A stretch of DNA of 12,467 nt from SAR324 cluster bacterium (GTDB taxonomy: Bacteria; SAR324; XYD2-FULL-50-16): assembly GCA_002401295.1 (NCBI GenBank), contig NVSR01000052.1, forward strand, positions 4,155-16,621, read 5' to 3'. Position numbers and translations under genes: made by a program. The notes beneath the pieces are model-generated. The model was given only the letters and a program-made list of their open reading frames with translations. It was not told the DNA's origin and ran no database searches. Of the stretch, positions 1 through 5,648 are shown in pieces. How positions within the stretch are numbered: position 1 is the stretch's first letter; each line of letters begins with the position of its first letter.

Positions 1-1180
1 ACCGCTTGATCAAAGAGCCGATTCCCGGAAGTCTGAGTAAACTCATATAAAAGGATTTTTCCATTTTGTGCAATCGTTACCTTTACCAAAACCTCCAAAG
101 AGGGATTTAGCTCTAAAGGGAGATTCCAAAAAGGTTTTATTTTGTCATCAATTTTAGGTAAAAACTTGCGTAGCATGGCTTGGCTCATAGGTGGGCTCTT
201 CCACTTTGCCTTCAACCTTTGACTGGAAAGTATCTGGGGACGTTTTTTCAAAATATTTTGAATTCTTCTCTGTCCTGCTGCAGAGAGAGCACGCTTTTTC
301 CCTTCCTCTTTCACTTGATCAGATTGACGATCAAGCTTCAACGTCAATTTCGAGACTAATGTCCTGTAGTGCCCCTTCACCTTTCGAGGATCCAAAACTT
401 TTTTGGGGGGGGCTTGACGTTTGATGATTATTTGGGCTGGTGTCACTTGCTCTGCTTCCGGTTGCGCAAGTGTTTCTTCTTGAACTATAGTATCTTCCAG
501 CTCTTCCAACTCTTCCAACTCTTCCAGTTCCTCAATCTCAGCTTCGTCCTCATAATTCTCCAGGATACTTAAATCGGTTTGTTCGATCTCTGCAGCCGAG
601 ATTTCCTGGGGTATTCTACTGAGTTCTTCCGGCTCTTCACGAGGCACCTCGACTAGGACTTCTTCAATAACAGCTATCTCTTCAGCTGCTATTGGCTGCA
701 GGGACTCCTGCTCAGTAGTCGTATCCTCATCTGTAGCCTGTGGGCTGAGGGGGCGCACTGGAGTTTCTTCCGGTACAGCTATTTGGGAAATTAATTCATC
801 TAAAAGTGGCGGGGGGATTTTCTCTGTTGTATTCTGATCTATATTCGCAACTTCAATGGGTTGAACGTTGCTCTCCTGTGGGGAAAGGGCTTCCGCTGGG
901 GGACTATTTTCCTTTGATTGGATTTCTTTGATCCTGGTGGTGGGTAGGGCTTTGTCTTCCAGCGCAGCCAGAGCTTCCAGGATAGACTCTTGATCCAACA
1001 GATCAATATTGATACTTCTGGCCTCTAAGTCTAATAAATCGGGGTCGCTTTGATCCGGCGTGAGGACAAAAAAAAAGCACTGAAAATCAGCCCGTGCAGT
1101 AATAAAGAGAGGCTAAAGCCCTGCCGAAATACCCCTTTAAGGGATGGCGACTTACTTTTGGTCAAAAACAAGCCCAACAT
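1..1180 (-). CDS. tolA: TolA/TonB-family periplasm-spanning energy transducer, frame interrupted at a U9 tract, 3' end outside window
   Basis: This protein would link the TolQ/TolR inner-membrane motor to outer-membrane partners. No single frame covers it. From an ATG at 1180-1178 (AAGGA seven bases upstream, inside tolR) it reads a short basic head and a membrane helix, FSLSLLLHGLIFSAFF, with the S-x3-H pattern (Ser25, His29) of TonB and TolA. At nine T (minus strand, 1076-1068) that frame runs into a TAG at 1033-1031. The -1 frame is open for 370 codons, from 1112 to the window edge. Joined at the tract, the product reads ...SAFFFVLTPDQ and has at least 393 residues. After the helix come a long Glu/Pro-rich spacer, a Lys/Arg-rich stretch and the first part of a TolA/TonB C-terminal domain (KIDDKIKPFW, then VKVTIAQNGKIL and SGNRLFDQA). 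The I-x2-KI-x3-W pattern and the Tol-like neighbours favour tolA over tonB. It overlaps tolR by 29 bases. The family call is firm; whether the frame break is biological is open. Confidence 0.8.
493..528 (-). repeat. Four tandem 9-bp units in the tolA/tonB acidic spacer
   Basis: On the plus strand the units are tcttccagc, tcttccaac, tcttccaac and tcttccagt. On the coding strand they encode a Leu-Glu-Glu three-residue repeat (EELEELEELEELED). The unit length is a multiple of three, so gain or loss of copies would change spacer length without shifting frame. Confidence 0.8.
1068..1076 (-). other. Homopolymer slip site (U9 in mRNA) at the tolA/tonB frame break
   Basis: Nine A on the plus strand give nine U in the transcript. 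In the upstream frame the codons read GCU UUU UUU UUG, which contains a U UUU UUU heptamer in the register of a -1 ribosomal slip. The downstream frame is reached by -1 slippage, by one extra U from RNA polymerase slippage, or by a genomic A10 (or A7). The site lies in the codons for the end of the membrane helix. The zero-frame stop follows about 35 bases later, so unshifted translation gives only a 49-residue membrane peptide. Confidence 0.75.
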
Positions 1181-1568
1181 TTTCAAATCCTTGATTTTTT
1201 AAAAATACCATCAACTGTAAAACACCTTCATAGGGTACTTTACGGTCAGCTTGAATGAATACTTTTTCGAATTTCCGACCTTCCATCAGGTCGGAGAACT
1301 TCTGAAAAAAAAGTTCCATCTTAAACGTTTTACGCTGAAAAACCACCTGCTTCTTTGGGTTAAGCCCCAATATCAAAGACTTGGCAAGACTCAATTTTTG
1401 TCTGGATTCTTTTTGAGATAGCTTTTCTTTGGGTAGGTTCACACCGATAGAGCTAGTCAATGCCGGTGCAGTAACCATAAAAACAATTAGTAACACCAGT
1501 AAGATATCCACAAAAGGCGTCATGTTAATATCCGCTATCAGGGAATCATTATTTTCCGGGTTTTCCAT
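1152..1568 (-). CDS. tolR: TolR/ExbD-family proton-channel subunit
   Basis: This is the inner-membrane motor subunit that, with TolQ, couples proton flow to movement of TolA/TonB. It has 138 residues, the usual TolR/ExbD size. There is a short cytoplasmic N-terminus, one membrane helix (about 18-36) in the signature DINMTPFVDILLVLLIVFMV with the proton-path Asp21, and a periplasmic domain. The end of that domain (VPYEGVLQL, then NVGLVFDQ) resembles TolR more than ExbD. The ATG at 1568 follows the tolQ stop codon with no gap, which suggests translational coupling. The downstream tolA/tonB start lies inside its last ten codons. An A8 run on the plus strand (1305-1312) lies within the gene and keeps frame, unlike the A9 run in the next gene. 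The family is certain; the TolR rather than ExbD label rests on the C-terminus and on context. Confidence 0.92.
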   Translation of the reverse strand: MENPENNDSLIADINMTPFVDILLVLLIVFMVTAPALTSSIGVNLPKEKLSQKESRQKLSLAKSLILGLNPKKQVVFQRKTFKMELFFQKFSDLMEGRKFEKVFIQADRKVPYEGVLQLMVFLKNQGFENVGLVFDQK

Positions 1569-2285
1569 TTATTTGGCCTGACCAAAAAGAAATTGTTTCT
1601 GAATCCTATTTTGGAGCTGAAGCCCAAAACGGTTCTGTACCTCTCTAAAGTGAAAACTGCGGTTTTTTAAATAGTTAAAACCCACAGAAGCGGGAATCGC
1701 CACGAATAAGCCCAAGGCTGTCGCGATCAATGCTTCTGAGATTGCAGGGGCCACAAAGGCCAAATCGGCACTACCCGCACGTCCTATTGCGCCAAAGGCA
1801 TTAATAATACCGATAACCGTTCCCAAGAGCCCCACAAAGGGGGCAATGGTACTGGTAGTGGCGAGGCCACTAACCAGCTTCATCAGACGATTGTATTCTC
1901 TTTCCTTCACCCCGGACAGAGTCCTTTGGATGACTTCATCCAAATTCCCTTTGATGCCTTGCATTTCCGGCTTTGCATAGTCCAGATTAGGGAATTTCTG
2001 AGTCACCTGATCCACTTCCAGATAGGTTTCACAGAAAATGGAAATTAGTCCGCGGTTAACCGTAAACTTCCCCTTAGAATATCCCTGAAATAGCTTTTTA
2101 AGATTTTGCTCCTGGTCGAACTGGACGAGAAATTTTTTATTTTCCCGTTCTTCCTGCTTGAATTGCAGCAGCTTGGACATCAATACGGTCCAGGAATAAA
2201 TCGATAAAAGCACTAAAGAGATAAAAATGGATAAAGTAATAGGTCCAGAGGACAGCACCGCATCGATTAAAATGTCATAACCCAT
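1569..2285 (-). CDS. tolQ: TolQ/ExbB/MotA-family proton-channel protein
   Basis: This multi-pass inner-membrane protein would form the motor ring around TolR. It has 238 residues, close to the TolQ norm of about 230. Helix 1 lies at about 15-40 (PITLSIFISLVLLSIYSW). It is followed by a cytoplasmic loop rich in charged residues, then two adjacent helices at about 140-215. These carry the family hallmarks TIAPFVGLLGTVIGIINAF and APAISEALIATALGLFVAIP. The periplasmic N-terminus, the SW motif after helix 1 and the loop layout match TolQ better than ExbB. The ATG at 2285-2283 lies 13 bases after the Pal-like gene's stop codon with only a weak Shine-Dalgarno, so coupling is likely. The stop codon abuts the tolR ATG. 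No key motif looks damaged. Confidence 0.93.
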   Translation of the reverse strand: MGYDILIDAVLSSGPITLSIFISLVLLSIYSWTVLMSKLLQFKQEERENKKFLVQFDQEQNLKKLFQGYSKGKFTVNRGLISIFCETYLEVDQVTQKFPNLDYAKPEMQGIKGNLDEVIQRTLSGVKEREYNRLMKLVSGLATTSTIAPFVGLLGTVIGIINAFGAIGRAGSADLAFVAPAISEALIATALGLFVAIPASVGFNYLKNRSFHFREVQNRFGLQLQNRIQKQFLFGQAK

Positions 2286-2298
2286 ATGTTTATATCGC

Positions 2299-3405
2299 CT
2301 ATTTCAAAGCCCAAATGAATTCAGTTTTTCGGTTTTCAGCCCACCAAGCTTTCAGGTCGCTTCCATTACGCTCACTATGACATTCTTCACCCTTGCTGAC
2401 TCCCTGATAACGAGACTCTTCCAGCTGTACTTCCAATTGACGAACAACACCAGTCCAACGTCGATCTCCCAATCCCTTATTATAAAGGTTGGCACCTCTT
2501 GCATCTGTCTTACCAACTAACAATAGAACCATGTCTGGATATTGCTCCAATGTGTCATAGATAGCATCAATATCATCGAACAGGTTATTGACATCATCTT
2601 TGTTAACCACGAAGTCATCCAAAGTATAATAAATCGGCTTGATGACCGTTTGATCCAGAGATGAAGACTGCATGCAGAAGGCTAATTCCAGGCCTAGCTC
2701 ACGATTTCGTTTCAAACGAGCATAGATTCTAGATAAAGTCTTAGATTTCTGACTCTGAACTTTTTGCGCTAAAACCTTTTTATCAGCAACGAGCTCTTTG
2801 ATGTCTTCAGTTGACATGCTGGTTTCTTCTTGCAGCACTTGCTGCAGGGCTTCAGCATCAGCAGAAGCGATAATTTTATCGCGTACTTTCTTAAAATCAA
2901 TTATTTTTTCGATTTGTTGCTCATCCAACTGCAGGTCAGTATCCTCGCGCAGCATCCTTGCCAACTCTTTCGAAGTCTTTGCTGTTCCCAGCATGATAGC
3001 GATCTTTTTATTCTCAATCAACTCTTTGACTTCTTCATCTTTGATAGAGGACTTGTATTTTTCCAGTGCTTTTCTCTGGAAGACCTTAGTCTCTTTGGCT
3101 AATACTTGATTTTCAGATTGAATTTTTTCTTGCTCCTTCTCATCGGTCAAAGTATTTTCTACTATCTGTGCTTCTTCCTTTTGATGTTTTTGAATGACTT
3201 GCTTGTTTTCATCCAAAATTTCTTGACTGACTACAGTTTCCTCTGCGTCCTCTTCCTCTAGAAAGACAACCTTTTTCTCCTTTTTGCTGACTTTCGACGT
3301 CACTGGTTCTTGCTTTGCGGACTCCTGTTTCACAGGTGCTGGTTTGCTACCTCCACAAGAAGCAATAAATACGGAAATTAAAGCAGCATAAAAAAGTTGT
3401 TTCAT
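2299..3405 (-). CDS. Pal-like OmpA-domain lipoprotein with a long charged helical spacer
   Basis: This is probably an outer-membrane lipoprotein that binds peptidoglycan and partners the TolQ-TolR-TolA motor encoded next. The 368-residue protein starts with a lipoprotein signal peptide ending in the lipobox IASC, with the acylated cysteine at Cys17. Residues 20-240 are strongly charged and look helical, with three degenerate repeats of about 37-39 residues starting near 126, 165 and 202. The C-terminal part (about 250-368) is an OmpA/Pal domain with the signature TDARGANLYNKGLGDRR, in which Asp301 and an Arg of the RR pair correspond to the peptidoglycan-binding residues. It ends in NRKTEFIW, like the NRR-x-EF end of the family. 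Pal itself is about 170 residues, so this protein is twice as long. Cys244 and Cys342 could form a disulfide. GGGAGG lies three bases before the ATG. Pal-like function is an inference; a general OmpA-family lipoprotein is the alternative. Confidence 0.85.
   Translation of the reverse strand: MKQLFYAALISVFIASCGGSKPAPVKQESAKQEPVTSKVSKKEKKVVFLEEEDAEETVVSQEILDENKQVIQKHQKEEAQIVENTLTDEKEQEKIQSENQVLAKETKVFQRKALEKYKSSIKDEEVKELIENKKIAIMLGTAKTSKELARMLREDTDLQLDEQQIEKIIDFKKVRDKIIASADAEALQQVLQEETSMSTEDIKELVADKKVLAQKVQSQKSKTLSRIYARLKRNRELGLELAFCMQSSSLDQTVIKPIYYTLDDFVVNKDDVNNLFDDIDAIYDTLEQYPDMVLLLVGKTDARGANLYNKGLGDRRWTGVVRQLEVQLEESRYQGVSKGEECHSERNGSDLKAWWAENRKTEFIWALK
2689..3030 (-). repeat. Degenerate internal repeat in the Pal-like lipoprotein
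   Basis: Three protein-level units start VKELIENKKI (residue 126), IEKIIDFKKV (165) and IKELVADKKV (202). The first two continue with similar patterns (ELARMLREDTDLQ against ALQQVLQEETSMS). The third diverges into a basic helix. The units are about 39 and 37 residues apart, and I see no obvious repeat at DNA level, which suggests an old duplication. Confidence 0.55.
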
Positions 3406-3759
3406 GGGCCTCCCAAATTCTACTGAAAAATAATTGATACATCCCCCGCAATCGCTGAAAAGCGAAGGCTTTCAACGTTTAAAAAACTTAGGGACTCTGA
3501 TTTTCTCAGAAAAGTACAAGATCGGGGAATGATTGCCAACCAGAAAATGAAGCAATTTCATTTTAAGGGCAATAATGGTAAAAAAAACAATGCAAAAAAA
3601 AAGATGATTCCTATCCAATTTGAGAAGCAGTGATCCCTGGTCAAACCTTTAAAGAAGGGAGTTCAGGCGCAAATATTTATTTTATTTTAATGCCCCCATC
3701 CATCTTCGGAGGTTGTGAGGGGAAGGGAAGATGGACGGGAACAAATCAAAAAATAAATA
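3406..3759. other. Intergenic region between the fad operon end and the pal-tol operon
   Basis: No coding region is supported here. The stretch holds the 3' hairpin of the fad operon (3672-3763), two A-runs on the plus strand (A8 at 3580-3587 and A9 at 3594-3602) and a possible promoter for the pal-tol operon near 3511-3539. A 5-bp dyad, TCTGA-TTTTC-TCAGA (3496-3510), sits just downstream of that candidate -10 box. A small stem with loop CUUC occurs near 3455-3473 in the leader. The A-runs are U-tracts in the minus transcript, but they lie about 90-115 bases past the hairpin without a clear stem of their own. Confidence 0.6.
3511..3539 (-). promoter_or_regulatory. Candidate sigma-70-type promoter of the pal-tol operon
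   Basis: On the minus strand TTGGCA (3539-3534) and TACTTT (3516-3511) are separated by exactly 17 bases. The -35 box matches the consensus at five of six positions, the -10 box only at three. Transcription would start near 3504, leaving a leader of about 100 bases, and the dyad at 3496-3510 would overlap the start. This is suggestive only. Confidence 0.3.
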
Positions 3760-3763
3760 TTAA
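3672..3763 (-). terminator. Long 3' hairpin at the end of the fad operon, possible terminator or mRNA-end stabiliser
   Basis: The inner arms 3695-3707 (cccatccatcttc) and 3727-3739 (gaagatggacggg) form a 13-bp stem with a 19-base loop. Their single mismatch is A-C on the plus strand but a G-U wobble in the minus-strand RNA, which supports a role in the fad transcript. The outer arms aatatttatttt and aaaataaatatt also pair, extending the inverted repeat to about 36 positions with interruptions. The outer arm contains the acyl-CoA dehydrogenase TAA stop. No U-run follows the stem directly, so standard intrinsic termination is uncertain. Confidence 0.55.
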
Positions 3764-5580
3764 AAAATAAAATCGTCTTCAGGTAAAGCCATCAAACTTT
3801 TATTGCTGGCAGTCATAGTTTTTACCAAAGTCTTGGTACGGGGTAAGATACGATCGAAATAAAAACGAGCTGTTTTAACTTTTGCTTTATAAAAACGTTC
3901 ATCTTTACAATCAGGCTCTGCCAATTTCTTCAAAGCAGCTTCAGCCATCAAAGCCCACATGTAAGCGAGCAAGATATAACCAGAATACATCAAGTAATCC
4001 GATGAGGCAGCTCCTGCCGTATCACGATCTTTAGAAGCACGTAACATCAGTTTCATGGTAGTGAAATTCCACTGCCTCATCAGGATGCCTAGAGGTTTCG
4101 TGAACATTCTCATGCGTTTAGCCTCCTCACTCGTAGCAAAGGGACCGTATTTTCCACAAAACTCTTTAATCTCACTGATGAACAATTTTAGCTCAGTGGC
4201 GCGATCCATCATCACTTTACGGCCAATCAAATCTAGGGCCTGAATACCGGTCGTACCTTCATAAAGCGTAGCAATACGAGTATCTCTCACGATCTGCTCC
4301 ATGCCCCATTCCTTAATGTAGCCATGGCCTCCATAGACTTGAATACCAAGATTTGCAGCTTCCAAACCTACTTCTGTCAGGAATCCCTTGAGTATTGGCG
4401 TTAACAGGCCCAGTCTGCGATCCGCTGTTTGCCTTGCATCCTCTGTGGCACCAGATTCTTTGATATCCAGCACTTGGCCCATGTAATAAAGGGCTGCTCG
4501 ACCTCCTTCAGCAAAAGCTTTTTGAGTTAGCAGCATACGCCGTACATCGGGATGCACGATTAAGGGATCAGCTACTTGATCAGGATATTTGGTTCCACTT
4601 AGAGATCGCATGGAAAGGCGTTCCCGAGCATATTTGATGGATCCCTGGAAGGACAACTCAGCAGCACAAACTCCTTGAGATGCTGTTCCGATCCTGGCTG
4701 CGTTCATGAAGGTAAACATACAAGTCAGTCCCTTATTCTCACGACCGATCAAGTATCCCTGTGAACCCTCAAAACTAAGGACTGCCGTAGCAGAGCCTTT
4801 AATCCCCATCTTTTTTTCTAAGGCAGTACAATGGACCTCATTGAACTCCCCGGATTCCCCCTGATCGTTAACCTTGTACTTTGGCACGATGAATAAGGAA
4901 ATCCCTTTGGTTCCCGCAGGAGCTCCGGGAGTTCTGGCTAATACAATGTGGATAATATTTTCGGTAAAGTCATGGTCACCAGCAGAAATAAAGATCTTAG
5001 AACCTGTAATCTTATAACTGCCATCTTCCATAGGCTCAGCTTTACTGCTCACCAGACCGAGGTCCGTTCCACACTGAGGTTCCGTAAGGCACATGGTACC
5101 TGTCCATTGCCCTTCAACCAGCTTGGTCAGAAAGATTTGTTTTTGCTGCTCCGTTCCATGTTCCGTCAGGGTATTCATGGCACCATGACTCAATCCGGGA
5201 TACATATTCCAGGACCAATTCGCAGTGGATAACATCTCCTGGAGTATAATATCCAGGGAGTGCGGTAGTCCTTGTCCTCCATATTTTTCTTCATGGGAGA
5301 GTGAGGGCCAGCCACCTTCTACATATTCCTGATAAGCTTCTTTGAAACCGGAAGGAGTGATCACCTTACCATCAACAAGGTGGCAACTCTCATCATCTCC
5401 TGTTTGATTGAGCGGTGCGATAACCTTTTCTGCAAACTCGGAAATACCATCGATCAGGTCAGAAAGCAGTTCCCCATCCAAGTCCTGACCGTTGGGGAAA
5501 CCTTTATAGTGCTCTTCAAAATGAAAAACATCCTTGAGTAGAAACTGAATTTCTCTTTTGGGGGCTTTGTATTCCAGCAT
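3760..5580 (-). CDS. Acyl-CoA dehydrogenase, long form (about 600 residues)
   Basis: This FAD enzyme makes trans-2-enoyl-CoA from acyl-CoA, the first step of beta-oxidation, and passes electrons to electron-transfer flavoprotein. Its 606 residues fit the long acyl-CoA dehydrogenase group with an extra N-terminal segment and an extra C-terminal domain. The start, MLEYKAPKREIQFLLKDVF, is typical of that group. MCLTEPQCGTDLG (about 163-175) is the FAD/substrate signature. GGHGYIKEWGMEQIVRDTRI (417-436) precedes YEGTTGIQALDL, where Glu441 is the expected catalytic base. Residues beyond about 465 form the extra helical domain. The protein is not the 814-residue E. coli FadE type. It is the last gene of the fad operon, 57 bases after fadJ, with its own good Shine-Dalgarno (GAGGAAAG) before the ATG at 5580. 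Chain-length preference cannot be read from sequence. The product is complete with no damaged motif. Confidence 0.93.
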   Translation of the reverse strand: MLEYKAPKREIQFLLKDVFHFEEHYKGFPNGQDLDGELLSDLIDGISEFAEKVIAPLNQTGDDESCHLVDGKVITPSGFKEAYQEYVEGGWPSLSHEEKYGGQGLPHSLDIILQEMLSTANWSWNMYPGLSHGAMNTLTEHGTEQQKQIFLTKLVEGQWTGTMCLTEPQCGTDLGLVSSKAEPMEDGSYKITGSKIFISAGDHDFTENIIHIVLARTPGAPAGTKGISLFIVPKYKVNDQGESGEFNEVHCTALEKKMGIKGSATAVLSFEGSQGYLIGRENKGLTCMFTFMNAARIGTASQGVCAAELSFQGSIKYARERLSMRSLSGTKYPDQVADPLIVHPDVRRMLLTQKAFAEGGRAALYYMGQVLDIKESGATEDARQTADRRLGLLTPILKGFLTEVGLEAANLGIQVYGGHGYIKEWGMEQIVRDTRIATLYEGTTGIQALDLIGRKVMMDRATELKLFISEIKEFCGKYGPFATSEEAKRMRMFTKPLGILMRQWNFTTMKLMLRASKDRDTAGAASSDYLMYSGYILLAYMWALMAEAALKKLAEPDCKDERFYKAKVKTARFYFDRILPRTKTLVKTMTASNKSLMALPEDDFIF

Positions 5581-5614
5581 AATCTTTCCTCTGTATCCTT
5601 GGTTCTAAATTCTA

Positions 5615-5648
5615 TTCGGGAATAATGAATTCTCAGTTCAGGAATAAT
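5615..5648. repeat. Short direct repeat across the fadJ stop codon
   Basis: Two 12-base copies, ttcgggaataat (5615-5626) and ttcaggaataat (5637-5648), differ at one position and are 22 bases apart. The second copy covers the end of fadJ including the TGA stop, and the first lies in the fadJ-dehydrogenase gap. It looks like a small local duplication. Confidence 0.5.

Noticed and set aside
399..412. A second frameshift in tolA/tonB at the G8 run
   Set aside because: Reading through G8 as given keeps one frame from the spacer to the C-terminal domain, with sensible protein on both sides.
191..572. Two overlapping plus-strand ORFs of 77 and 67 codons
   Set aside because: They lie opposite the TolA/TonB spacer. 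Their repeated residues merely mirror the 9-bp repeats and Glu codons of the minus-strand gene, and no family or ribosome site supports them.
1..1180. Calling the tolA/tonB gene a decayed pseudogene
   Set aside because: Apart from the homopolymer shift, 370 codons stay open and the C-terminal domain signatures are intact. Decay normally leaves several lesions.
2798..3109. Plus-strand ORFs rich in Ser, Phe and Leu
   Set aside because: They are antisense shadows of the Glu/Lys-rich region of the Pal-like gene.
3580..3602. U-tracts on the minus strand as the terminator of the fad operon
   Set aside because: They lie about 90 bases or more past the hairpin, and no stable stem directly precedes them.
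4948..5232. Plus-strand ORF of 94 codons
   Set aside because: It lies wholly inside the acyl-CoA dehydrogenase gene on the opposite strand and has no recognisable family feature.
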